Source: a virus
DNA length: 21,585 nucleotides
Strand: one strand, 5' to 3'
IMG/VR virus record: IMGVR_UViG_3300021519_001094
Span: 1 to 21,585 of that record
The notes beneath the pieces were generated by a model. The model searched no databases, had not been told where the DNA came from, and worked only from the letters and a program-made list of their open reading frames with translations. Shown one piece after another: positions 1 to 7,586 of this stretch. Position 1 is the stretch's first letter; each line of letters begins with the position of its first letter. The position numbers were made by a program, and so were the translations under genes.

Positions 1-30
1 GCACATATATTTATATATGGGCTAAATGCT

Positions 31-40
31 TAATAAATAT
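31..40 (+). promoter_or_regulatory. late-promoter-like TAATAAATAT
   Basis: TAATAAATAT resembles the T4 late -10 consensus TATAAATA. The identical 10-mer recurs at 2936-2945, and TATAAATA itself occurs at 2247-2254, each just upstream of a plus-strand gene. Here it lies 44 nt before the ATG of the first gene. No sigma70 -35 is seen. AT-rich sequence makes chance matches easy, so confidence is limited. Confidence 0.35.
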
Positions 41-83
41 TACTAGTACAGTAGCTGACATAACATTTAAAAGGAACTAAAAA

Positions 84-1037
84 ATGACATACACTACCCA
101 CAACAATCATTTTCAATTTGGCTGGGGAGACGGGGTGTACAATTTCGATGATCGAAAAGGTAATTATTGGATGAAATTTGGTCGTTGTGAATATATGCCA
201 ACTTCATTTAAATATGAATGCATTCGAGCTGCCAGATTAATATCAGAAAATGCCAAGAAGCCGGTGCTTGTATGTTTTAGTGGTGGGATCGACAGTGAAG
301 TAGTGGTTCGTTCATTTCAAGAAGCTAACGTTGATTTTGAAATTGGAATAATGAATTTAGTCTATCGTGACAACACCAGTATTAACCAACATGACATTAG
401 CTATGCGTTGGATTATGTAAAACAACATAATTTAAAACATACTATAGTCGATGTTGATTTTGAAGAATTTTTACGAGTCCACTTACTATATAATGCCAAA
501 AAATACAAGTCAGAGTTTGTTGGAATTCTTCTGCATAGGGAAATGATTAAATTATTTCCCAATCATCATTGTGTACTGGGCGGGGGTGATATTGAGGTGC
601 AGCGTCATAGATATAATGGACGACCAGAATTACCTGGTTTATATCTAGAAGAGGAAGAAATTTCAACTGCATTAATAGAGTCAGCTAGAGAAATAGGAAA
701 TGATGTTAGTCATAGATTCTTTATGCAAACACCAGAAATCATGTTGGCATGGATCTTAGATCCGGATATACAACATTGGATTAAATATGAAAAAGCATTG
801 GCTAGTCCCTGGACTAATATGAATTACTTTGGAATCAAACCATATGCATTATATAGACACTGGCCAGATATGACTGTTAGACCAAAATATACTGGATTAG
901 AAAAATTTTATGACTTATATCGAAGTAATGATCTTGATTCTGATATTAGAAAAATAGTGGAAGATGTTCAGGAATACGGAGAAACAGAAATTATCATTAA
1001 TCTAGAAGATTTAATAGAACAATTGATGCCAAAATGA
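84..1037 (+). CDS. PP-loop ATP pyrophosphatase (asparagine-synthase-like)
   Basis: A 317-residue protein with the PP-loop signature SGGIDSE at about residues 66-72, preceded by the hydrophobic strand VLVCF. This is the ATP-binding loop of N-type ATP pyrophosphatases such as asparagine synthetase B and tRNA thiolation or lysidine enzymes. These adenylate a carboxyl or carbonyl group so that a nucleophile can attack it. There is no glutaminase domain, so ammonia or another amine would have to come from elsewhere. A second copy on the minus strand (5815-6744) shares the N-terminal THNNH motif and the same layout. The start at 84 follows AAAGGA. The last codons overlap the next gene (ATGA), so the two are probably translationally coupled. 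PP-loop fold is secure; substrate unknown. Confidence 0.85.
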   Translation: MTYTTHNNHFQFGWGDGVYNFDDRKGNYWMKFGRCEYMPTSFKYECIRAARLISENAKKPVLVCFSGGIDSEVVVRSFQEANVDFEIGIMNLVYRDNTSINQHDISYALDYVKQHNLKHTIVDVDFEEFLRVHLLYNAKKYKSEFVGILLHREMIKLFPNHHCVLGGGDIEVQRHRYNGRPELPGLYLEEEEISTALIESAREIGNDVSHRFFMQTPEIMLAWILDPDIQHWIKYEKALASPWTNMNYFGIKPYALYRHWPDMTVRPKYTGLEKFYDLYRSNDLDSDIRKIVEDVQEYGETEIIINLEDLIEQLMPK

Positions 1038-2224
1038 AATCAATTGTTCTTGTAAATCCAGTTAGATATAGTGGGTACGGATATGTCACAATGATCAAAA
1101 ATATTTTTGACCATCTTGAAATTGTCGCCGTGTGGACCAGTAAAGATGCATATAATATTGCGACCAATGCAGCGATGCATCTGATAGATCACCATATAAT
1201 TTATGAGAATGATTGGGATAAATTATTGTTTGACATTAACAAACATGATTTTTCTTGTTTTATTAATGGAGAAGATACAGGTTTTGTCTTGGCTGATCGT
1301 CTGCAATCACATTTTTTTCCTGATCACTGCAACGATATTGAAAAACAAATACACAGAATCAGTAAATTTAACTACCTAAGCTATTTGCGAGATCTTAATC
1401 TGGCTAGCACTAATCAATTTATATTGACATTAGATACTCTATCGCAATGCAAAAATAAAAAATTGGTGGTAAAGCCAACGAATGGCGCGGGCAACATTAA
1501 TGTTCATATTGATCCAGACTATAGTATTATAAAGTCATTACTGGATACTGACATTGAATATATGGTTCAAGACTTTGTGAATGGACCAGAATACTGTATG
1601 GAAATATCTAGTTACCACGGCCGACATCGTTGTACTATGGCAAGTGTGTACAAGGGTGATTATCTAGTAGATAATATGTTTCCTTGGAGAGAAGAAAATG
1701 AGCTTGTAAGTCCAAACGATCCCAATATTAAAATATTATATGACTATGTAGTAACTATATTAGATGCACTTGGTATTAGACTAGGGTTAACGTGGACCCA
1801 AGTTAAAATGGATAAAGGAACTCCTCACCTAGTAGAAATTAATTTTAGGTCACAGGGCAGAGCTGTGGTAGGTCCAATTCATGCTGCTACCGGAAATAAC
1901 TGGGCAATGGAAAGTCTAAAAAGCTATCTTCATCTTGCATCGTTTACTAAGCCAATGATGTATGATAAATTTGGAGATTTTAATAAAATATGTGTCAATA
2001 ATTATACTGCTCGACATATAGATGAATTGGATTGGAGTCCAGTAGAAAATTTACAATCAACTAAATTCTGTGAAAAGTATCCTACGTTATTTCCGGGAAT
2101 CGTTCCTGTGTCAAAAAATTTCCCGACTGTTATGGGAATGATAATGATTCAAAACAATAATTCTGAACAATATTATAAAGATTTAACAAAAATCAACGAA
2201 TGGAAAGCCCGCGTGTGCGGTTAA
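1034..2224 (+). CDS. ATP-grasp family ligase
   Basis: A 396-residue protein with ATP-grasp hallmarks: the nucleotide-binding strand and glycine loop VKPTNGAGN (about 146-154), a VQDFVNGPEYCMEI segment (about 178-191) like the adenine-contacting strand, and the metal-binding LVEINFRSQGR motif near 266-276. ATP-grasp enzymes form an acyl phosphate and join it to an amine or other nucleophile, as in amino-acid ligases, carbamoyl phosphate synthetase and D-Ala-D-Ala ligase. The first ~110 residues would be the pre-ATP-grasp domain. The start codon overlaps the stop of the PP-loop gene, so activation and ligation steps are likely co-expressed. The family call is firm; substrates cannot be read from sequence. 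Confidence 0.82.
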   Translation: MKSIVLVNPVRYSGYGYVTMIKNIFDHLEIVAVWTSKDAYNIATNAAMHLIDHHIIYENDWDKLLFDINKHDFSCFINGEDTGFVLADRLQSHFFPDHCNDIEKQIHRISKFNYLSYLRDLNLASTNQFILTLDTLSQCKNKKLVVKPTNGAGNINVHIDPDYSIIKSLLDTDIEYMVQDFVNGPEYCMEISSYHGRHRCTMASVYKGDYLVDNMFPWREENELVSPNDPNIKILYDYVVTILDALGIRLGLTWTQVKMDKGTPHLVEINFRSQGRAVVGPIHAATGNNWAMESLKSYLHLASFTKPMMYDKFGDFNKICVNNYTARHIDELDWSPVENLQSTKFCEKYPTLFPGIVPVSKNFPTVMGMIMIQNNNSEQYYKDLTKINEWKARVCG

Positions 2225-2246
2225 TATTATAGCGCATTGATGTCTC

Positions 2247-2254
2247 TATAAATA
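2247..2254 (+). promoter_or_regulatory. T4-type late promoter box TATAAATA
   Basis: A perfect match to the T4 late promoter octamer TATAAATA, 25 nt before the ATG of the cupin gene, in the only intergenic gap of this plus-strand set. It is framed by a short inverted pair GATGT/ACATC. This suggests that the cupin gene has its own late transcript. Confidence 0.5.
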
Positions 2255-2278
2255 CATCACAATGTGAGGAAATTATTA

Positions 2279-2938
2279 ATGTTTATCAGCAACGACGACA
2301 ACGTAGTATTAGACAGAACTGACAGTATGTACCCGTGTGAAGTTCATAAAATTACTAACGGGAAATTCACCGTTCCGAAAAACTCTACTGTGTACGGATT
2401 TTGCATCAGTGGTGAAATGAAAGTATCGGATACCAAAACAGTAGCACCAAATGAGTTCTTTTCAATCAATAGTAGATATAGTAGCAACACAATAATTGTT
2501 AATGGAGTTGGATTCTGTATCGTTAAATTTGGTTATCATGGGCAAAATGTGTTCGGTGGTCCAATTGAAAAACAAGGTCGTTTATGTTATATAGATCATT
2601 GTAGCGATAGTTTGTTAGTATACCCTCCACGAATGGGTGATCCATCATTAAGCTCGTTACATTTTCCCCCTGGAATTGTGCAAACATTTCATACTCATCC
2701 TTCTTTTAGATTGGGCATTGTCGCAAGCGGTAAGGGTTATGCACAGTCCCCAACTTACAAACATGATCTAACTGTTGGGGCAGTATTTTGTATGGAAGAG
2801 CAGGAAGTCCATCGTTTTGTTACTGAAGACAGCGGACTAATAGTTATATCATTCCACCCTGACGGCGATTGGGGTCCTACAGATCATGATCACACCTTAC
2901 TTAATCGTACATACTTAACTCAACAGTCAGGTAAGTAA
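2279..2938 (+). CDS. cupin-domain protein
   Basis: A 219-residue protein if started at the ATG at 2279, which has a good ribosome site (GAGGA, 8 nt upstream). An in-frame GTG at 2264 is less likely because it overlaps that site. The second half carries a cupin barrel: HFPPGIVQTFHTHPSFRLGIVASGKG (split here, residues about 128-153) supplies the HxH metal ligands at 138 and 140, and a later histidine at 178 (EVHRF) fits cupin motif 2. The first half looks like a second, degenerate barrel, as in bicupins. Cupins range from dioxygenases and epimerases to pure binding proteins, so the role is open. Its place after the PP-loop and ATP-grasp genes suggests tailoring or sensing of the same product. 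Confidence 0.7.
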   Translation: MFISNDDNVVLDRTDSMYPCEVHKITNGKFTVPKNSTVYGFCISGEMKVSDTKTVAPNEFFSINSRYSSNTIIVNGVGFCIVKFGYHGQNVFGGPIEKQGRLCYIDHCSDSLLVYPPRMGDPSLSSLHFPPGIVQTFHTHPSFRLGIVASGKGYAQSPTYKHDLTVGAVFCMEEQEVHRFVTEDSGLIVISFHPDGDWGPTDHDHTLLNRTYLTQQSGK

Positions 2939-2945
2939 TAAATAT
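2936..2945 (+). promoter_or_regulatory. late-promoter-like TAATAAATAT
   Basis: The same 10-mer as at 31-40, overlapping the stop region of the cupin gene and ending 18 nt before the next ATG. A GGAGA ribosome site lies between. It is probably a weak late promoter for the small gene that follows. Confidence 0.35.
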
Positions 2946-2962
2946 AATATCGGAGAACTATT

Positions 2963-3268
2963 ATGACAACTACACGAAGAATATTTGTAAGACCAGACAT
3001 TGCTATTCCATGGTATCATGAAATCGCAGGAACTTTACCAACTCAATTAAATTTTACTAACCAATTAAATGTGGCATATGTCGCCACTGGTAAACTGATT
3101 GAAAGAGTAATTTCTGTTACTCCTACGGTGTATACTGTAACAATAGAATGGGATAGTATCGAATCAATGAATGAACACTATGCCGATCCTATTACCATAG
3201 CTCATTTTGCAGAAAGAGATGCGTATAATGAAAGTAATGGAATTACTAATTCTGTATCAGTGTACTAA
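2963..3268 (+). CDS. hypothetical small protein (101 aa)
   Basis: A 101-residue soluble protein behind a good ribosome site (GGAGA, 6-nt spacing). No family is recognised. It ends three bases from the stop codon of the convergent oxygenase gene, with no hairpin between them. The length and the alternating strands (FVRPDI, VAYVATG, VYTVTIEWDS) followed by a helix (SMNEHYADPITIAHFAERDAY) are compatible with a small ferredoxin-like or antibiotic-monooxygenase-type (ABM) fold, but this is inference only. It may act with the upstream cupin. Confidence 0.6.
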   Translation: MTTTRRIFVRPDIAIPWYHEIAGTLPTQLNFTNQLNVAYVATGKLIERVISVTPTVYTVTIEWDSIESMNEHYADPITIAHFAERDAYNESNGITNSVSVY

Positions 3269-3271
3269 AGA

Positions 3272-3799
3272 TTATATTTCCAACAGATCAAATACTATAA
3301 AAATTAAATCGTTATCACTACTGTTGGTATAACTATGCCAACTTTTGTGATCGAATAGTACTACGCTGTTTTCTGCTATTACACTACCTGACTCTATTTC
3401 ACATTGTGCAGGAATATCTAAGTATATTTGATATCGTTTTACTACGTCAAAGTATGCTGGATCACGATATAAATTACTGCCATCTCGATGTCTTCCTACT
3501 ATTTTACCAGGATCAAGTCTATGAATGTACGTCCTTCCAAATCTAGTGTTATTTGCTATTTCAATTCTGAGGTTATCTAAGATATCTTGAATAGATTTAA
3601 TGTTGTCTGAGTCATGTTGAATCCAATCTCCGTGATCCTTGTAATGTAACCATATGGTTTTCCCAGAAAGTTCTGTATTTCCAGACAATGACATTGATTG
3701 ACCGGGAATCTCATGTGGCCCCCAAAAATCTGTTAGGTTATCAATACAAGTCCTAATGTAAGTAATTTCAGATGACGTCAATGATTTAATAATAGTCAT
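3272..3799 (-). CDS. Fe(II)/2-oxoglutarate oxygenase, aspartyl/asparaginyl hydroxylase-like
   Basis: A 175-residue protein. It has an HRD iron-binding pair (H104 and D106, context KIVGRHRDG) and a distal histidine at 155 (LFDHKSWHSYTN) on a predicted double-stranded beta helix, with RYQIYLDIP between them. This matches aspartyl/asparaginyl beta-hydroxylase-like and prolyl-hydroxylase-like dioxygenases, which use O2 and 2-oxoglutarate to hydroxylate a C-H bond. It is the last gene of the minus-strand operon, 6 nt after the previous oxygenase, with no clear ribosome site. It is smaller than the typical family member, so the substrate may be a free or carrier-bound small molecule. Confidence 0.72.
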   Translation of the reverse strand: MTIIKSLTSSEITYIRTCIDNLTDFWGPHEIPGQSMSLSGNTELSGKTIWLHYKDHGDWIQHDSDNIKSIQDILDNLRIEIANNTRFGRTYIHRLDPGKIVGRHRDGSNLYRDPAYFDVVKRYQIYLDIPAQCEIESGSVIAENSVVLFDHKSWHSYTNSSDNDLIFIVFDLLEI

Positions 3800-3805
3800 A
3801 ATGCT

Positions 3806-4423
3806 TTACTTGTATGCGTCATTTTCTGGAATAGTATTATACCATAACACTCTACGCCGCGGCGATCTGTTTAGTCTATACTCAGTGTTTAACATTTTGG
3901 TATCTAAAAAGTCTATCAGCAAACTTATCTTTGGTGTAGTGGCTGGATTTATAGCGTAATGCGTAGTGATATTATCTATCTCATATACATTTGGTAACTC
4001 TAATTTAAATAATCGTTCCTGGCTGACGAAATATGCATTGTCTATCAATAATGGAACTTGTATTCTTCTACCCACTAAATGGTAAAAACGAACGTCAGTA
4101 TGTCTAATCAATGACTCAGCTGGCGCCAAGTAACTTATCTCACATGAAAATACTGTCATATTATTAAATGTTTCCCAAGACTTTAATTCATCCAAAATAG
4201 TAGCTATAGAGCTAAAGTCGAGGTCATCTAATTTCTGTATGTAGGCTACACCTTCAGTTATTGGTGGCGGGACTGATATCAAATAATTATTGTATTTGAG
4301 TGCCGGTTCATTACGTTTAAATCTATCTTCTTTATAATCAATGTTTGATGCAAAATCGCTAGCCTTGCTAATCATATCAATTGGCAATTGTCCTATTACT
4401 TTGCACCCTTCATAAAAAAACAT
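3806..4423 (-). CDS. second Fe(II)/2-oxoglutarate oxygenase-like protein
   Basis: A 205-residue protein with H108-x-D110 (SLIRHTDVRF) and a distal histidine at about 155 (NITTHYAINP), separated by a strand RRIQVPLLIDNAYF. This is the facial-triad layout of aspartyl/asparaginyl hydroxylase-like oxygenases. It is only weakly similar to its downstream neighbour, so the two probably hydroxylate different positions or substrates. It starts 5 nt after the desaturase stop, without a strong ribosome site, as expected inside a coupled operon. The iron-binding assignment rests on motif spacing alone. Confidence 0.65.
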   Translation of the reverse strand: MFFYEGCKVIGQLPIDMISKASDFASNIDYKEDRFKRNEPALKYNNYLISVPPPITEGVAYIQKLDDLDFSSIATILDELKSWETFNNMTVFSCEISYLAPAESLIRHTDVRFYHLVGRRIQVPLLIDNAYFVSQERLFKLELPNVYEIDNITTHYAINPATTPKISLLIDFLDTKMLNTEYRLNRSPRRRVLWYNTIPENDAYK

Positions 4424-4428
4424 TCTAT

Positions 4429-5238
4429 CTATCGCAGTAATGGTAAAAATATTTTACATGGATCATATTCCCACCAGTTACCTGACACTCCGGTACCAAA
4501 GTCATAACTAGCCGGTGATTTATGATGATTATTATGCCATCCTTGGCCCCAGCAAAGGTAACCTAAAATAAAGTTATTTTGGCTATTATCCTTGGTATCA
4601 AAGTTCCTATAACTTAATTTAGTCTTTATGTGTCCGAATACATTGACTAGGTTGTCTTGTGTGCTTCCTATGAAGGTAACCAGACAAAAAGCGGTTAGCG
4701 CCAGTTGCCAGTCAAATATGGCGACTAGTAACGGTACCCCCCATAATATAACCAGACGATTTCTACTGAACCATACATGGTTCGGTTTACGTAATAAGTC
4801 AACCGCATATTTCAAATTAACGATATTATTGGCTTCTGTGATATTTTTGTACCATCCGATGAATGCATGCCACTTGCCATATACCACTGGACTGTGCAGA
4901 TCCTGCTCGGTATCACTATACCTATGATGATACCCTCGGTGTAATGCTACCCAAAATATTGATGCACCCTGGCCTGCAAAAATGGCCAGAGATAAAATAA
5001 TATTTTCTTTCCAAATAGGTAAGTTATGGGTCCTGTGACTGAATACTCTATGATAACCAACAGCAATACCAAGTCCACACACTAGTACCCACATGACAAA
5101 CGTAAACCCTAGATAGTACAGTGGAATTACGCCCAATGCCAGTAGTATAATTGTCAAGGTCCCCAGGATAACACTGGGTACCCATTGAAACCAAAATGAT
5201 GTGGATATAGTTGATAGGTATTTGTCTAGTTTATTCAT
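4429..5238 (-). CDS. membrane acyl-CoA/acyl-lipid desaturase
   Basis: A 269-residue integral membrane di-iron desaturase. The three histidine boxes are intact: HRVFSH (63-68), HRGYHH (100-105) and HNNHH (235-239), plus the usual extra histidine at 203. Hydrophobic segments at about 20-60, 80-100 and 165-200 give the four-helix topology. The family removes two hydrogens from an acyl chain held on CoA, ACP or a lipid, using O2 and an electron donor. Length is slightly below the ~300-residue norm. The start overlaps the stop of the upstream gene by 4 nt (ATGA). An ACP gene four positions upstream in the same operon suggests a carrier-bound substrate. Assignment is secure; regiospecificity unknown. 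Confidence 0.92.
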   Translation of the reverse strand: MNKLDKYLSTISTSFWFQWVPSVILGTLTIILLALGVIPLYYLGFTFVMWVLVCGLGIAVGYHRVFSHRTHNLPIWKENIILSLAIFAGQGASIFWVALHRGYHHRYSDTEQDLHSPVVYGKWHAFIGWYKNITEANNIVNLKYAVDLLRKPNHVWFSRNRLVILWGVPLLVAIFDWQLALTAFCLVTFIGSTQDNLVNVFGHIKTKLSYRNFDTKDNSQNNFILGYLCWGQGWHNNHHKSPASYDFGTGVSGNWWEYDPCKIFLPLLR

Positions 5239-5828
5239 AAATTTCCGCCTTGAGGTAATGAAGTTCGGTACTCCTGCTTCAAATAGTTACACCGAACAAC
5301 ACAGTCTTCGGATGATAGATATCGCTTGAATAATAATTCCCAGGCATTGGTGTAATAACACTTTTGTTTCGCTGGAACAAAATATTCATCAAAGTATCCA
5401 TACCGTTCATCATTGTATTTACTCCAATGAAATCGGCGGAGTAGTCTGCTGTGTCGTTGGTTTGCCAAAGTATAAAATTTTAATCTACCATTAGCTTCGT
5501 TATGTTCTATGACCTTATCTAAAACGGGTCTTAGTAATTCATTATCGCCACTGCTACGATATACAGTATAGTACCAAGCCGGCTCCTCGACACTTTCATA
5601 AAATGATATCAATGACTTTACCTCGCCGTCATCATCTACATATCCATATGCGTGAAAATTATCTAGATCGCTCAAATAATTCGAACAAAAAATATCGTAC
5701 AGTAATTTATTTCCGGGATTTTCTTTAGTAACACTTTTACCCAAGGTACTGGTACCCATGAATTTTTTAATATAAAACAGCGGTTTTACTTGTTCTATAT
5801 GTTCACTTGATAATTTAACTACCGGCAT
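5235..5828 (-). CDS. GNAT-like acyltransferase (tentative)
   Basis: A protein of about 197 residues. The ATG at 5828 is preferred because GGGGAG sits 4-5 nt upstream; an ATG at 5840 lies inside that site. It overlaps the end of the PP-loop gene by 14 nt. The segment FHAYGYVDDDGEVKSLISFY followed by EPAWYYTVYRS looks like the central strands of a GNAT acyltransferase, but the acetyl-CoA P-loop (Q/RxxGxG/A) is not obvious. It may be a degenerate GNAT or another alpha/beta protein. Its place between a PP-loop enzyme and a desaturase fits acyl or amino-acyl transfer. Confidence 0.55.
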   Translation of the reverse strand: MPVVKLSSEHIEQVKPLFYIKKFMGTSTLGKSVTKENPGNKLLYDIFCSNYLSDLDNFHAYGYVDDDGEVKSLISFYESVEEPAWYYTVYRSSGDNELLRPVLDKVIEHNEANGRLKFYTLANQRHSRLLRRFHWSKYNDERYGYFDEYFVPAKQKCYYTNAWELLFKRYLSSEDCVVRCNYLKQEYRTSLPQGGNL

Positions 5829-6744
5829 ACAACTCCCCAAATAATTTGATTTTTAATTCATCTATAAATATTCCGTCCAAACTGGTCACCAGTCGTTTCA
5901 CATGACTCTTACCCAGAGTATTGTAGGTTTCACCATTGAACCCCATTAGTTGTTCGTATCCATGTGTTTTTTGTTTATCAATAATAGATGGCATGTACTC
6001 TTTTAGTATATCATTCTTGGAACTTACACTTGCCAGCTTATAGTTATATCGTTCTGTGATCAACCTTTGTATGCTTTCATTTTCCAAGTAATATCCCATC
6101 ATTTCCGGTGTATAGGAAAACCACTCATTTACCAAAGGTATATTGTATTTGAGGCTAAAACGCATGGCACTGGCATCTTCATTTTCTCGAAAACAATAAT
6201 ACCAACTACTACCTGCCGAATTTACGTGCCGTCTAAGCAGCATCTCGCCACCCATTACTGCTGGCATTTTCATCTTTAATATATTGTAATACACAGACAA
6301 ATATGCGATTTGCCGGCATTGTATGGATCCTGCTAATTCGTATGCTTCACCCGATCTGTAAAATTTCTTAACATCAAAGTCAATTACATCTAGTTTGAAT
6401 CCAACATCATCAGCAATGCGGCATGCCATTTTATAGTCTTCTATATTGTAATCGTCGGTAAATTTAATGAATACAACTTTTGGTGCTGCGCCAATATGCT
6501 TAAAGGATCGCAGCACTATTTCACTATCAGTGCCGCCACTGAACATTACCGCAAAATCGTAATTGAAATCTTCAGCAACAAGTTCTGCTGTCCTGTACTG
6601 TTCTTCTAACCAATTACTGTTACGGTAATGATCATGATCAATACTACCAACATCAACTATAAACTTTTCGTAAGGGGTAGTCCTGTAGCCATATTCAACG
6701 TCACCTATAGTGTAGGTCAAATGATTGTTGTGTGTGAAATTCAT
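5815..6744 (-). CDS. PP-loop ATP pyrophosphatase, paralogue of the 84-1037 gene
   Basis: A 309-residue protein if read from the ATG at 6744, which follows the ACP stop codon directly (TGATATG). A longer TTG start is possible. It carries FAVMFSGGTDSEIVLRSF with the PP-loop SGGTDSE at about 69-75, and shares THNNH near the N-terminus and the general plan with the plus-strand copy. The family adenylates a carboxylate or carbonyl and releases pyrophosphate. Direct coupling to an acyl carrier protein gene suggests that it activates or amidates the carrier-bound group. No glutaminase or tRNA-binding domain is visible. Two diverged copies in one cluster imply two activation steps or two substrates. 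Confidence 0.83.
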   Translation of the reverse strand: MNFTHNNHLTYTIGDVEYGYRTTPYEKFIVDVGSIDHDHYRNSNWLEEQYRTAELVAEDFNYDFAVMFSGGTDSEIVLRSFKHIGAAPKVVFIKFTDDYNIEDYKMACRIADDVGFKLDVIDFDVKKFYRSGEAYELAGSIQCRQIAYLSVYYNILKMKMPAVMGGEMLLRRHVNSAGSSWYYCFRENEDASAMRFSLKYNIPLVNEWFSYTPEMMGYYLENESIQRLITERYNYKLASVSSKNDILKEYMPSIIDKQKTHGYEQLMGFNGETYNTLGKSHVKRLVTSLDGIFIDELKIKLFGELYAGS

Positions 6745-6745
6745 A

Positions 6746-6961
6746 TCACATGAGGTCAATCAAATTTTGGACAGTTTTAATCATTACAGTATCAGGTAAT
6801 TCTATGTTGAATTGCTCTTCATAATAAAGTTGTAGTTCAATGATGTCTAAACTATCTAAGCCTAGTAGATTCAGACCATCATCTAGATTTACCGTAACTT
6901 TTTTGCCAAACAGTTTAAATACCGCATCTTGCAAAAACTCAATTTTTTCATGTTCTGTCAT
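6746..6961 (-). CDS. acyl carrier protein
   Basis: A 71-residue acidic, helical protein with the phosphopantetheine attachment motif LGLDSLDIIELQ; the modified serine is residue 37. Length and charge are typical of ACPs in fatty-acid, polyketide or amino-acid-carrier systems. The start is taken as the ATG at 6961, although a TTG two codons earlier is in frame. It overlaps the upstream GNAT gene by 14 nt, and its own stop is followed at once by the PP-loop start. No phosphopantetheinyl transferase gene is seen in the window, so a host enzyme would have to load it. Confidence 0.88.
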   Translation of the reverse strand: MTEHEKIEFLQDAVFKLFGKKVTVNLDDGLNLLGLDSLDIIELQLYYEEQFNIELPDTVMIKTVQNLIDLM

Positions 6962-7493
6962 ATTCAATAACCCATTGTGTTGTGTAATATATCGATTTCT
7001 TACCTATTGGTTTAAATCTTTTATAAATTTCCGGCCAATCTGTTGATAGTGCTGGACATTTACCTGCTGCAACTCTTTCAAAGTATATATAAAGGGCTCG
7101 ATTGTATTCATTCACCGTGGACCATATATACTGATAATTTTTTGCTTCGTTAACCGCGAGAGGTAGTACATGTTTGCCGAGTAGGTATTGACATCGATAT
7201 TCTGGAGTTACATACATTCGTGTCAACATAAGTGCAACATCGGTATCTAATTCGTACTCATTCCACCCTGCACTTGCTATGTACTTACCATCTATTGTAA
7301 CGACATAATATTTTCCATGACCACGGTGATATCTACCGTGTTGTAATATGTAAAATAGGTTTCCTGGTTGACTGCTATAATCAGGATGATAGTTTTCTAT
7401 AATAGAATCTTCTTCAATTTTCGAAAAGGAAAATTTTAGTAGGTCAACTATCTTTGTATTGGTTAAATCATTAAGTTCATGTATCTGCATCAT
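6948..7493 (-). CDS. GNAT family N-acyltransferase
   Basis: A protein of about 181 residues with a recognisable GNAT core. KYYVVTIDGKYIASAGW is the central strand pair, LTRMYVTPEYRCQYLLGKHVL covers strand beta4 plus the CoA-binding loop (R/QxxGxG-like RCQYLLGKH), and STVNEYNRALYIYFER is the usual late helix. GNATs move an acyl group from CoA or ACP to an amine. This is the first gene of the operon driven by the promoter at 7558-7586. ATG codons at 7493 and 7490 and a TTG at 7517 are all possible starts, and none has a strong ribosome site. The ACP gene overlaps its 3' end, so the acyl donor may be the ACP. Confidence 0.75.
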   Translation of the reverse strand: MMQIHELNDLTNTKIVDLLKFSFSKIEEDSIIENYHPDYSSQPGNLFYILQHGRYHRGHGKYYVVTIDGKYIASAGWNEYELDTDVALMLTRMYVTPEYRCQYLLGKHVLPLAVNEAKNYQYIWSTVNEYNRALYIYFERVAAGKCPALSTDWPEIYKRFKPIGKKSIYYTTQWVIEYDRT

Positions 7494-7557
7494 TTTAATC
7501 TGAGGTATAATACGCAAGATCTCAAGTCATGCATGTATTTCAATCTCACATGTTACT

Positions 7558-7586
7558 ATTATATAGTGTGTTACTGTTACTGTCAA
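7558..7586 (-). promoter_or_regulatory. consensus sigma70 promoter for the acyl-carrier operon
   Basis: On the minus strand: TTGACA, a 17-nt spacer, then TATAAT, both hexamers perfect. The predicted start is near 7551, about 58 nt before the preferred ATG of the GNAT gene. It directly follows the stop codon of the radical SAM gene, separating the two transcription units. Confidence 0.85.

Noticed and set aside
4628-4927. 99-codon plus-strand frame
   Set aside because: It lies antisense within the well-supported desaturase gene.
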